Positions 15,903 to 24,639 of a stretch of DNA of 64,000 nt are shown here, in pieces. Location of the stretch: contig CP018627.1 of the NCBI GenBank assembly GCA_002021875.1, positions 9,052,001 through 9,116,000 of the forward strand. The letters are read 5' to 3'. Positions within the stretch are counted from its first letter, which is position 1. Each line of letters starts with the position of its first letter. Position numbers and translations under genes: made by a program. Under the pieces are notes generated by a model. It saw only the letters and a program-made list of their open reading frames with translations. It had not been told where the DNA came from and ran no database searches. This DNA comes from Streptomyces hygroscopicus (GTDB lineage Bacteria > Actinomycetota > Actinomycetes > Streptomycetales > Streptomycetaceae).

Positions 15903-17041
15903 GGTGCGGTGACGAACACCCACGCCGAGCGTGCGCGGTCGCGCACGTTCACCCCGGCGACGACGTCGGCCGGGCCAGCGAGCCCGCACCGACGACAGCA
16001 GAAGTGGTCCCGGTCGGGCCGGTTGGCTCGACCGGTGTGCCCGCAGCGCGGACAGCGCTGCGAGGTGTAGGCCGCATCCACCTCGAGGAACGGCACCCCG
16101 GCCTTCCTCGCTTTGTAAGCGAGGTGCTGTCCGAGTTGGTGGAAGTGCCAGGAGGAGAGGGTGCCCCGCTGGTCACGGCGTAGCCGTACCCGATCCCGGA
16201 TCCCGCCGAGATCCTCGACGGCGATTCCTCGACCGGTGCGTTGCGCGACGGACACGATCTCCTTGCTGATCTGGTGGTTCACGTGGGTGGCATGGCGCTT
16301 CTCTTTCTGCGCCCGGCGGACCAGACGGCGGGTCGCCGAACGGGTGTTCTTCTTCTGGAGGTCGGCGCGTTTGCGGGCCTGCCAGCGCCGGTAGCGGCCC
16401 AGACGGCGGCCTTGGTGGCTGGTGCCGTCGGACGTGGTGGCGAGGTTCACGATGCCCCGGTCCACCCCGATCCAGTCGACCGGCTCGTACACCTCGGGAT
16501 CCGGAATGTCACAGGTAGCGATCAGATACCACGTGCCGCCGCGCTGGACGAGATCGCTCTCGCCCTTGCGGTAGGTCACGAGCGTCTTGAGCTGGTCGGG
16601 GGAGCAGGCGAAGCGGACACCCTTCATCCGCCCGTCCACCGTCCAGATGGAGACGGTGCGCGCGTCGTACTGCCAGGACAGGCAGCGGTCGTCGAACGGC
16701 TGGGCCGCCCCGGGCCGGAAGACGACCGGGGTGCCGACCGCCGTGCGGTACCGCTTCGATGTGGACGGGCCCAGATTCCCGGCCCGCAGATTGGCCTTCA
16801 GCGTCGCATAGGCGTCCACGACCTTCTTCACCACCCGCACCGTCGGCTGAGCCGCCAGTCCGAAGTCCGCTTTCAGGTCCGCGTACACCTTCTTCTGCAG
16901 ACCGTTGCGGTCCTTCAGGCCCTCGGCAAAGGCGACAGCGGAGGCGTGAGTGGCGGCCCGGTTGCACGCCCGCAGGGTCGCCTCCAACGCCGACGCCTGT
17001 CCGGGTGTCGGCAGCAGTTTCACCTGAACCACCAGCTTCAT
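15887..17041 (-). CDS. tnpB: TnpB, IS200/IS605-type RNA-guided nuclease
   Basis: A 384-residue OrfB/TnpB protein with all three RuvC acids apparently intact: D194 in GVDRG, E276 in VEDLGG and D359 in ADVVAGVNV. It also has a zinc ribbon C330-x2-C333 ... C349-x2-C352. TnpB is an RNA-guided DNA endonuclease that preserves IS200/IS605-type elements. No TnpA (Y1 transposase) gene is nearby, so mobility would depend on a transposase elsewhere. ATG 17041 (MKLVVQVKLL) is the family-like start. The gene lies between treY and the LPMO gene on the same strand and probably arrived as a separate insertion. Confidence 0.88.
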   Translation of the reverse strand: MKLVVQVKLLPTPGQASALEATLRACNRAATHASAVAFAEGLKDRNGLQKKVYADLKADFGLAAQPTVRVVKKVVDAYATLKANLRAGNLGPSTSKRYRTAVGTPVVFRPGAAQPFDDRCLSWQYDARTVSIWTVDGRMKGVRFACSPDQLKTLVTYRKGESDLVQRGGTWYLIATCDIPDPEVYEPVDWIGVDRGIVNLATTSDGTSHQGRRLGRYRRWQARKRADLQKKNTRSATRRLVRRAQKEKRHATHVNHQISKEIVSVAQRTGRGIAVEDLGGIRDRVRLRRDQRGTLSSWHFHQLGQHLAYKARKAGVPFLEVDAAYTSQRCPRCGHTGRANRPDRDHFCCRRCGLAGPADVVAGVNVRDRARSAWVFVTAPASSP

Positions 17042-17134
17042 GACATCGGACCGTAGTGCGACCACCGCACACACGAGCACCCTTCACCCGGCGATCACCA
17101 CAACCAGTTACTCATAGGGCGGTTGTTCGCATTC

Positions 17135-17247
17135 CCCGGCTTCGCCGGGCAGCCGTGTGGGCGCTCCGCGCCCCACAGAGCCGATGTGGCGACGCTCCGC
17201 GTCGCGACCACGAGAGCGATTTCTCCCCGGCGTGAACGCGGGGGAGA
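17135..17247. repeat. Cluster of four palindromes upstream of tnpB
   Basis: The 302-bp gap between tnpB and treY has no gene but holds four hairpins. They are CCCGGC-TTC-GCCGGG (17135-17149), GTGGGCGC/GCGCCCCAC (17157-17176), GCGACGC-TCC-GCGTCGC (17189-17205), and a longer one at 17222-17247 with a 7-bp TCTCCCC/GGGGAGA stem topped by GCGT-GA-ACGC. The last resembles hairpins at the ends of IS200/IS605-type elements. It could be the left end of this element or the right end of a lost one on the other strand. Confidence 0.55.
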
Positions 17248-17343
17248 CAACGCCAGATCCAGGTGGCCGCAGGCTTTCTGGCCGTCAGGCAAGGCTGGAC
17301 GGGCCGCGCCGGTGGGCCCGGTTGGGCCGTTCCGGTGGGCCCG

Positions 17344-19884
17344 TCAGCTCCGGACCAGCAGCGCCACCGGAAGCCCGGACAGCAGCTCATCCAGCGCTTC
17401 GGACCCCTCGGCCGTCCGCCCGCACAGCAGATCCCGCCAGCGGCCCGGTGGCAGCGGCAGCCGGGTGGCGCCCCAGCCGCCCGCCTCCGCCAGCCGCCGC
17501 GACAGCCGGGTGACCACGGTGACGGCGCCGTCGTCCGTGCCGTCTGTGCCGTCTGTGCCGTCTGTGCTGTCCGTGCCGTCCGTCCGTAAGAAGGCCACGC
17601 AGTGCTCGGCGGACGGACCGGAGGCGAGCAGGGGCGTATACGTACTCCCGGGGCCGAACCACCCCGGATGCTCTCGTCGCAGGTTCAGTGCCGCCCGGGT
17701 GAGCAGCAGCTTTTCGGCCGACGGGCCGTCCGCCGGTTCGCCGCCCAGCTCGGGCGGGCGGCGGTTGTCCGGGTCGACGAGGGCCGTATAGACGCGCTCG
17801 GTGCCCATATAGAGGTCGGGGACGCCCGGCATGGTGAGGTGGAGCAGGGCGGCGCCGAGCGCGTTGGCCCGCGCCGGACCGTCGAGTTCGGCGCCGATCG
17901 CGGCCCACACCGACGGGTCGGCCGCGCAGGGCCCGGCTTCCAGGAAGGCGGTCACCTCCGCCTCGTACGCCGCGTTCTGCTCCGTCCACGTCGTCCGCAG
18001 CCCCGCCTCGCGCACCGCCTTGAGCACGGCCGGAACCAGCCGTTCGGCGTCCCCGTGGCCTCCGGGGCCCAGCGCGAGCGCGGTCTGCCAGGCCGTCCAG
18101 GCCAGATGGGGATCGGGGGCGGGGGCGGTGGCTGAGCGGGTCAGCTCCTCCACCGTCCGCCCCCACCAGCCCGGGCCTTCGGTGAGCGCCGCGAGCCGGG
18201 CCCGGGCGTCCGCGCTGCGCTTGGTGTCATGCGTGGACAGCACCGTGCCGGTGGCGGGCCAGTCCCGCAGCAGCCGGGCCGAGAAGGCGTGGAACTCCTC
18301 GGGGGCCACGGCCGGCCGCCCCGGATCGCCGCCCACCTCGGCGGCCGACAGCAGCGGGGCGTAACGGTAGAAGGCGGTGTCCTCGACCGACTTGGCGCGC
18401 AGCGCGGCCGCAGTCTGTGCGAAGCGGGCGCAGAAGTCGCGGTGGTCCGGGCCGTCCCCGAGCCCGCCCAGCGCCGCGTCCCGCACCACCCGCACCACCT
18501 GGGCCTCCTGCGCCACCGTGAACGCCTCCCGGGCGTCCGCCGCCGCCGAGCGCAGCATCACCGCGTCGGCGTCCGTCGCGGGCGGGCCGCCCACGGAGGC
18601 GTACGGACGGTAAACCGGCAGCCGCACCAGCAGCTCCCGGATCGCCGTGCGCAGCGCCCAGGGCGCGTGGTCGCGCAGCCGGGGATCGGCCGCGCAGATA
18701 CGGGAGGCGGTGCGCGTCAGCCGCGCCACCTCGGCCGCCAGCTCATGCGTGACCACCTCATGGGCGGCGCGGCGGACCGTGGCGGCCCAGTCGCCGCCCA
18801 GGTCGGCCGGGGGAGCGGCGAAGGCGCGGTAGAGGGCGGTCAGCTTCTCCAGTCCGTCCGGGTCGAGGAAGAGCCCGTCGATGTGGTGCAGCGCGTCATA
18901 GCCGGTGGTCCCGGCGACCGGCCAGGCGGCGGGCAGGCGCTCGTCCCGGGCGAGGATCTTCTCCACGACGGTCCAGCGGGCGCCACCGCCTTCCGGCGCG
19001 GTCGACTGGCCGCCCCCGACGTCCGGCGCGGCCCGCCGCCCGCCCCCGCCGTCCTCGCCTTCCCCGCCCGGACCGCGCACCCCGTCTCCCGCCGCCGCCC
19101 GCACCGCACGGTCCAGCCGCCGCAGATACCCCTCCGGGTCGGCGAGCCCGTCCGGATGGTCGATCCGCAGCCCGTCCACGACCCCGTCCCGCACCAGCTC
19201 CAGCAGCGCGGCATGGGTCGCGGCGAACACCTCGGGGTCCTCCACCCGCACCGCGATCAGCTCGGAAATGGTGAAGAACCGCCGGTAGTTGAGCTCGGTG
19301 CGGGCCAGCCGCCACCAGCCGAGCCGGTACCACTGTGCGTCCAGCAGCTCGGCGAGCGGCAGCCCCTCGGTGCCGGGCCGCAAGGGAAAGGCGTGGTCGT
19401 AGTAGCGCAGCACGCCGTCCTCGATCCGCAGCCGCTCCCACTCCTCACCGAGCGGACCGCCGAGCACCGGCAGCAGCACCTTGCCGCCCTGGGCCTGCCA
19501 GTCGATGTCGAACCACCGCGCGTACGCCGACTGCGGCCCGTCCCGCAGCACCTCCCACAGCGGGGCGTTGAGCCGCTCGGGGGCGGGGGCGGCCATATGG
19601 TTCGGGACGATGTCGACGATCAGCCCGAGGCCGTGCGCCCGCGCCGTACGGGCGAGTGCGCGCAGCCCCTCCTCGCCGCCCAGGTCGGCCCGGACGGTGG
19701 AGTGGTCCACCACGTCATAGCCGTGGGTGGAGCCGGGCACCGCCTCCAGCACGGGGGACAGATGCAGATGGGAGACGCCGAGCGAGGCCAGATACGGCAC
19801 CGCTCGCTCCGCCGCCGCGAACGGGAAGGCGGGCTGGAGCTGGAGGCGATAGGTGGCGGTGGGTGTGCCGGGGTCAGCCGTCAT
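17344..19884 (-). CDS. treY: Malto-oligosyltrehalose synthase
   Basis: TreY converts the reducing-end alpha-1,4 bond of maltodextrins to alpha-1,1, giving maltooligosyl-trehalose for TreZ. The 846 residues begin ATYRLQLQPAFPFAAAERAVPYL, the hallmark start of the family. They contain GLIVDIVPNHMA, GLRIDHPDGLADPEGYLRRL (nucleophile Asp), WTVVEKILARDERLP (acid/base Glu), and TVLSTHDTKRSADARAR. Between about 262 and 296 a Gly/Ala/Asp-rich insertion interrupts the barrel. Near the C-terminus short CCGTCTGTG repeats encode TDGTDGTDGTD (about 17530-17580). ATG 19884 is preferred over the GTG at 19902, though neither has a good ribosome site. Confidence 0.92.
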   Translation of the reverse strand: MTADPGTPTATYRLQLQPAFPFAAAERAVPYLASLGVSHLHLSPVLEAVPGSTHGYDVVDHSTVRADLGGEEGLRALARTARAHGLGLIVDIVPNHMAAPAPERLNAPLWEVLRDGPQSAYARWFDIDWQAQGGKVLLPVLGGPLGEEWERLRIEDGVLRYYDHAFPLRPGTEGLPLAELLDAQWYRLGWWRLARTELNYRRFFTISELIAVRVEDPEVFAATHAALLELVRDGVVDGLRIDHPDGLADPEGYLRRLDRAVRAAAGDGVRGPGGEGEDGGGGRRAAPDVGGGQSTAPEGGGARWTVVEKILARDERLPAAWPVAGTTGYDALHHIDGLFLDPDGLEKLTALYRAFAAPPADLGGDWAATVRRAAHEVVTHELAAEVARLTRTASRICAADPRLRDHAPWALRTAIRELLVRLPVYRPYASVGGPPATDADAVMLRSAAADAREAFTVAQEAQVVRVVRDAALGGLGDGPDHRDFCARFAQTAAALRAKSVEDTAFYRYAPLLSAAEVGGDPGRPAVAPEEFHAFSARLLRDWPATGTVLSTHDTKRSADARARLAALTEGPGWWGRTVEELTRSATAPAPDPHLAWTAWQTALALGPGGHGDAERLVPAVLKAVREAGLRTTWTEQNAAYEAEVTAFLEAGPCAADPSVWAAIGAELDGPARANALGAALLHLTMPGVPDLYMGTERVYTALVDPDNRRPPELGGEPADGPSAEKLLLTRAALNLRREHPGWFGPGSTYTPLLASGPSAEHCVAFLRTDGTDSTDGTDGTDGTDDGAVTVVTRLSRRLAEAGGWGATRLPLPPGRWRDLLCGRTAEGSEALDELLSGLPVALLVRS

Positions 19885-19972
19885 AGGAACGTACGTACCC
19901 ACTGGGCGCGCCCCATGAGAGGTCCGCGCACCCGAACGGACGCGACACGCGCCCCCCTGACGATGCCCGGAG

Positions 19973-22117
19973 CTAGGCCGGCCGCTGCAGCACCATCAGG
20001 CTGCGGTCCACCAGGGTCAGCACATCGCCCGCCGCCACCTTCGCCCCGCTGCCCGGCTCCACGCCCTCCGGCACCGCCGTGTCCACGATGACCTGCCACT
20101 GCTTGCCGTGGTCGATGGGCACGACGAAGTCCAGCGGCTCATGGTGCGCGTTGAACAGCAGCAGAAACGAGTCATCGGTGATCCGCTCACCGCGCACGCC
20201 CGGTTCGGAGATCGCGCTGCCGTTGAGGAAGACCGCGAGGGACTTGGCATGCGCCGCCTGCCAGTCGCGCGGGATCATCTCCTCGCCCTCATGGGTGAAC
20301 CAGGCGATGTCCGACAGCTCGTCATGGGTGCCCTCCACCGGCCGTCCGTGGAAGAAGCGGCGGCGCCGGAAGACCGGATGGTCGCGGCGCAGCCACACCA
20401 GCGAGCGAGTGAAGCGCAGCAGCTCCAGCGCCGAGCGGTCCTCCCACTCGCCGTCCTGCCCCTTGACGTGATCCGGCCACCGCACCCAGGACACCTCGTT
20501 GTCCTGGCAGTACGCGTTGTTGTTGCCGCCCTGGGTGCGCCCGAACTCGTCGCCGTGGCTGAGCATCGGCACGCCCTGGGAGAGCATCAGGGTCGCGACG
20601 AAGTTGCGCATCTGGCGCTCGCGCAGCGTCCGCACCGCCGGATCGTCGGTTTCGCCCTCGACCCCGCAGTTCCAGGACCGGTTGTAGCTCTCGCCGTCCT
20701 GGTTGGACTCGCCGTTGGCCTCGTTGTGTTTCTCGTCGTAGCTCACCAGGTCGCGCAGGGTGAAGCCGTCATGGCAGGTGACGAAGTTGACCGAGGCCAG
20801 TGGGCGCCGCCCGTCGCCCTGGTAGAGGTCGGAGGAGCCGGTCAGCCGAGAGGCGAATTCGGCCAGTGTCCTCGGCTCACCGCGCCACAGGTCCCGCACG
20901 GTGTCCCGGAACTTGCCGTTCCATTCGGTCCACAGGGGCGGGAAGTTGCCGACCTGATAGCCGCCCTCGCCGACGTCCCAGGGCTCGGCGATCAGCTTCA
21001 CCTGGCTCACCACCGGATCCTGCTGGACCAGGTCGAAGAACGAGGACAGCCGGTCCACCTCGTGGAACTGCCGGGCCAGCGTCGCCGCCAGATCGAAGCG
21101 GAAGCCGTCCACATGCATCTCGGCCACCCAGTAGCGCAGCGAGTCCATGATGAGCTGCAGTACGTGCGGGGAGCGCATCAGCAGGGAGTTCCCGGTGCCG
21201 GTGGTGTCCATGTAGTACCGGCGGTCCTCGGTCAGCCGGTAGTACGAGGCGTTGTCCAGGCCCCGGAAGGAGAGCGTGGGGCCCAGGTGGTTGCCCTCGG
21301 CCGTGTGGTTGTAGACCACATCCAGGATGACCTCGATGCCCGCCTGGTGCAGCGCCCGGACGGCCGATTTGAACTCCAGCACCTGCTGGCCCCGGTCGCC
21401 CCAGGAGGCGTAGGCGTTGTGCGGGGCGAAGAAGCCGATGGTGTTGTAGCCCCAGTAGTTGGCAAGGCCCGCGTCGGCGAGCCGGTGGTCGTGGACGAAC
21501 TGGTGCACGGGCATCAGTTCCAGTGTGGTGACGCCCAGCTCCGTCAGATGTTCGATGATCGCCGGATGGGCGAGCGCCGCGTACGTCCCGCGCAGTTCCT
21601 CCGGCAGCCGGGGATGGCGCATGGTCAGCCCCTTGACATGCGCCTCGTAGATGACCGTGCGGTGGTAGTCGGTGCGCGGCGGGCGGTCGTCGCCCCAGTC
21701 GAAGTACGGATTGACCACGACGGACGCCATGGTGTGCGGGGCGGAGTCGAGGTCATTGCGCTTGTCGGGCCGCCCGAAGTGGTAGCCGTAGACCTCCTCG
21801 CCCCAGCCGATCCGCCCGCTGATCGCCTTGGCGTACGGATCCAGCAGCAGCTTGGCGGAATTGCAGCGGTGGCCGGATTCCGGCTCGTACGGGCCGTGGG
21901 CCCGGAAGCCGTAGCGCTGCCCCGGCATGATCCCCGGCAGATAGGCGTGGCGTACGAACGCGTCGGACTCCCGCAGCTCGACCGCCGTCTCCGAGCCGTC
22001 GTCGTGCAGGAGGCACAGCTCGATGCGGACAGCGGCCTCGGAGAACACCGCGAAGTTGGTTCCGGCGCCGTCGTACGTGGCGCCAAGGGGGTAAGCCTGC
22101 CCCGGCCAGACCTGCAT
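19973..22117 (-). CDS. glgX: Glycogen debranching enzyme
   Basis: GlgX hydrolyses alpha-1,6 branches of limit dextrin and so feeds linear maltodextrins to TreY/TreZ. The 714 residues open [26 protein letters not shown] (CBM48). They carry the GH13 motifs [19 protein letters not shown] (nucleophile), LIAEPWDVG (acid/base) and [18 protein letters not shown], and end in the usual beta sandwich. ATG 22117 is the family start; the frame upstream reads through antisense to the next gene. It is on the same strand as treY with an 88-base gap, so the two probably form a transcript. Confidence 0.94.
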   Translation of the reverse strand: MQVWPGQAYPLGATYDGAGTNFAVFSEAAVRIELCLLHDDGSETAVELRESDAFVRHAYLPGIMPGQRYGFRAHGPYEPESGHRCNSAKLLLDPYAKAISGRIGWGEEVYGYHFGRPDKRNDLDSAPHTMASVVVNPYFDWGDDRPPRTDYHRTVIYEAHVKGLTMRHPRLPEELRGTYAALAHPAIIEHLTELGVTTLELMPVHQFVHDHRLADAGLANYWGYNTIGFFAPHNAYASWGDRGQQVLEFKSAVRALHQAGIEVILDVVYNHTAEGNHLGPTLSFRGLDNASYYRLTEDRRYYMDTTGTGNSLLMRSPHVLQLIMDSLRYWVAEMHVDGFRFDLAATLARQFHEVDRLSSFFDLVQQDPVVSQVKLIAEPWDVGEGGYQVGNFPPLWTEWNGKFRDTVRDLWRGEPRTLAEFASRLTGSSDLYQGDGRRPLASVNFVTCHDGFTLRDLVSYDEKHNEANGESNQDGESYNRSWNCGVEGETDDPAVRTLRERQMRNFVATLMLSQGVPMLSHGDEFGRTQGGNNNAYCQDNEVSWVRWPDHVKGQDGEWEDRSALELLRFTRSLVWLRRDHPVFRRRRFFHGRPVEGTHDELSDIAWFTHEGEEMIPRDWQAAHAKSLAVFLNGSAISEPGVRGERITDDSFLLLFNAHHEPLDFVVPIDHGKQWQVIVDTAVPEGVEPGSGAKVAAGDVLTLVDRSLMVLQRPA

Positions 22118-22358
22118 ACGTCGACTCTTCCACTTCTTCTCCGGGGGCCGCGAGCACCCCAGGCACCGGACGGAACCTGACCGACCCTGCATCCTTGCCC
22201 AACTGGCCGGACCCATCCGCTCTTTCAACAGAACTTCCTCAAAAGGGAGGCAACCTACGGCCATATCGGTTCGTCCTACCGGGTGACCTCCGCGTACGCG
22301 TATCCCGCTATGCGGTCCGATGTGATGACAGGGGGGATTGGGGGAGGATGTGCGCAAG

Positions 22359-23153
22359 ATGATGCACCGCCACCTGGGCAAGGTGGTGGCCGGCGCGGCC
22401 GTGGCGGCCACCGCCACGGCGGTCGTGATCGGGGTGACGCTCCCGGGGAGCGCGTCCGGCAAAGAGGGCTCGGGTGGGGGACCCCAGGGCTCGGCGGCGG
22501 AGCAGGGCCAGGCCGCCCGCCAGCTGCCCGGTGTGGTGGAGGACGCGCCCGAGCAGGGCCGTACCGGCACCGGCCGCGATCCACTGACCGACGATGAGAT
22601 GAAGCGCGCCCAGACCCTCACGGGTGGCGGCGGCTTCCGGCTGAGCAGCGAGGACGTCAAGGGCGCCAAGGGACCCGAGCGGCTGTCCACCGACCTCGCG
22701 GAGCTCGGCCCCGACGAGGTGGGGGCCGCCGACGCGCCGCGCCGCGCCGACGTCACGTACTACGACTACAAGGACGACACCTACGTCACCAAGACGGTCG
22801 ACCTCGGCAGCGGTAAGGTGACCAGCACCGACACCCAGCACGGGGTCCAGCCGCCGCCCAACCGCGACGAGGTGATGGAGGCCGCGCGGCTGCTGATGGC
22901 CGACAAGCTGGGCGAGGGGCTGAAGAAGGACTTCAAGGACGCCACGGGCAAGGCGCTGACCCGCCCGGACCAGCTCACCGTCACCGGCTTCGTCTACCGC
23001 GCGGGCGAGGGCAACCCCGGTCCGGCCTCGGTCGGGGACTGCGGCGCGCACCGCTGCGTACGGCTGTTCACCCGGGTGGTGAACGGCCCGTGGATCGACA
23101 CCCGGCAGATGGTGATCGACCTGAGCGCCCGCAAGGTAGCCAAGCTGAGCTGA
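22359..23153 (+). CDS. Secreted protein matching copper amine oxidase N2/N3 domains
   Basis: After a hydrophobic export segment (HLGKVVAGAAVAATATAVVIGVTL) the protein reads DPLTDDEMKRAQTL, then RRADVTYYDYKDDTYVTKTVDLGSGKV and HGVQPPPNRDEVMEAARLL. This is the order of the non-catalytic N2 and N3 domains of copper amine oxidases (HPLDPL...; rrA.v..yd...... v.dl..g.V.....l.gvQPp...eE...a...). The catalytic domain is encoded by the next gene, 65 bases downstream. The pair therefore looks like a split amine oxidase. The start is uncertain: TTG 22338, GTG 22350, or ATG 22359/22362. The GGGGAGG at 22341 favours the ATGs. Confidence 0.7.
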   Translation: MMHRHLGKVVAGAAVAATATAVVIGVTLPGSASGKEGSGGGPQGSAAEQGQAARQLPGVVEDAPEQGRTGTGRDPLTDDEMKRAQTLTGGGGFRLSSEDVKGAKGPERLSTDLAELGPDEVGAADAPRRADVTYYDYKDDTYVTKTVDLGSGKVTSTDTQHGVQPPPNRDEVMEAARLLMADKLGEGLKKDFKDATGKALTRPDQLTVTGFVYRAGEGNPGPASVGDCGAHRCVRLFTRVVNGPWIDTRQMVIDLSARKVAKLS

Positions 23154-23218
23154 GCCGGGTGCCAGGCACCGGCGCAGTGCACACCCCTACGCCTCACCTT
23201 CATCACAGGAGTCTCCCC

Positions 23219-24550
23219 ATGCCTGAAAGCAGGCTCCGCCGCGCCCGTGCCCGGGTCGCGGCGGCCATCGGCGCCTCGGCGCTGCTCGGCACCGTGGCGG
23301 TCGCCGCAGGGCCGGTCGGCACCGCCCAGGCGGCCCCGCAGAGCCCGGCCGCGGCGGATTGCAGCACCCCGTACAGAATCGAGCAGAAGCTGGACGGCGG
23401 CACCACCTGGCGGATGTGCTGGCACTACGAGAGCAAGGCCGGGCTGGTGCTCGACAAAGTCTCGTACCAGCCCAAGGGCGAAAGCGCCCCGATCAAGGTG
23501 CTGACCTCGGCCAAGCTGGGTCAGATCCATGTGCCGTACGACGACGGCAGCAATGAGTACGACGACCTCACAGGGCAGGGCTTCGCCCAAGGGCTGCAGC
23601 AGCTCGACCCGGCCGAATGCCCCGGCGGCACCATCAAGAACGTGCGGGTGCCCGACGCCTGGGACCCCGAGCACCCGAATGTGAAGGGTCTGTGCGCCAC
23701 CACCCGGGCCCGCGGCCACGCCTACCGCATGGGCGCGGGAGGCTTCGGAGGCGGCGAGGACAACAAGGTCTACCAACTGCAGGGCAAGGACCTGCTGGTC
23801 TACACCGTCAACCAGGTCGGCTGGTACGAGTACATCACCGAGTGGCGGTTCGGCGGTGACGGCACCATGACCATGCAGGTCGGCGCCACCGGCACGCTCT
23901 CCCCGATGGACTACGACGCGGGCGACGGCCGCGGCTGGCCCATCGGCAAGGGTGCCAAGGACTACGCCACCAGCCACGCCCACAACGTCTTCTGGCGGCT
24001 GAACTTCGGGCTCGACGGCTCGTCCAAGAGCAAGGTCGAGCAGTACGACTCGAAGACCACCGCGACCTCGGGGCGGATCCCGAAGACCAAGACCACCCGT
24101 ACCAAGGTCACCAAGGAGCTGGCGGGCGACGCGGCGCCGGCGCGCTGGTGGCGCGTGGTCAGTGCGGCGGGCAAGAACAAGGACGGCCATCCGCGCAGCT
24201 ACGAGATCGTCCCCGGCCACACCACCAAGTACCAGGGTCGTAGTTTCACCAAACACGACGTCTACTTCACCGAGTACAACAAGTGTGAGCAGTTCGCCAG
24301 CAACAATCTGCGCAACTGTGGCGCCGGGGCGGGCAAGAGCGTCGACAAGTGGGTCAACGGTCAGACCCTCAAACACCCGATCGCATGGGTCAACATCGGG
24401 TTCCATCACATCGCCCGGGATGAGGATCAGGAGCCCATGCCGCTGCACTGGCAGGGCTTCCAGCTCTCCCCGCGCGACGTCACCGCTATGAATCCCCTCA
24501 CGCCTCCTGCACTGTCCGGACACAACGGTCATACAGAAGAGGAACGTTGA
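23219..24550 (+). CDS. Secreted copper amine oxidase-like catalytic domain (tyramine oxidase-like) with altered cofactor motif
   Basis: A signal peptide (1-39, TAQAAP) precedes a catalytic-domain-like chain. GLVLDKVSYQPKGESAPIKVL ... IHVPYDDGSNEYDD matches the amine-oxidase entry region. NQVGWYEYITEWRFGGDGT aligns with the TPQ segment, H253-A-H255 with the first two copper ligands, and WVNIGFHHIARDEDQEPMP with the third. Tyr203, the residue that would become topaquinone, is present, but the normally invariant preceding Asn is Trp202. The usual catalytic-base D-x-G-E segment is also degenerate. Activity is therefore uncertain; it could be a modified oxidase or a binding protein. It is paired with the N2/N3-like gene upstream; ATG 23219 follows CAGGAG. 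Confidence 0.75.
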   Translation: MPESRLRRARARVAAAIGASALLGTVAVAAGPVGTAQAAPQSPAAADCSTPYRIEQKLDGGTTWRMCWHYESKAGLVLDKVSYQPKGESAPIKVLTSAKLGQIHVPYDDGSNEYDDLTGQGFAQGLQQLDPAECPGGTIKNVRVPDAWDPEHPNVKGLCATTRARGHAYRMGAGGFGGGEDNKVYQLQGKDLLVYTVNQVGWYEYITEWRFGGDGTMTMQVGATGTLSPMDYDAGDGRGWPIGKGAKDYATSHAHNVFWRLNFGLDGSSKSKVEQYDSKTTATSGRIPKTKTTRTKVTKELAGDAAPARWWRVVSAAGKNKDGHPRSYEIVPGHTTKYQGRSFTKHDVYFTEYNKCEQFASNNLRNCGAGAGKSVDKWVNGQTLKHPIAWVNIGFHHIARDEDQEPMPLHWQGFQLSPRDVTAMNPLTPPALSGHNGHTEEER

Positions 24551-24639
24551 CCCGATAGGCAGGACCTGAGTGTCGCACCGCCCCCTCCAGCGCAGTAGTC
24601 TGCGGTGATCGTTGGACGGGGGCGGAAGGCGGTGCACAG

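Noticed and set aside
17222..17247. Resemblance to a type I-E CRISPR repeat (CTCCCCG...CGGGGGAG)
   Set aside because: Only one copy, no spacers or cas genes; better explained as a hairpin at a transposon end.
17112..17390. Small minus-strand ORFs between tnpB and treY
   Set aside because: They cross the palindrome cluster, have no ribosome site and show no conserved motif.
18229..22180. Very long plus-strand open frames opposite treY and glgX
   Set aside because: They are Arg/Gly/Pro-rich mirror frames of strongly conserved GH13 enzymes, as expected at high GC; no ribosome sites or motifs.
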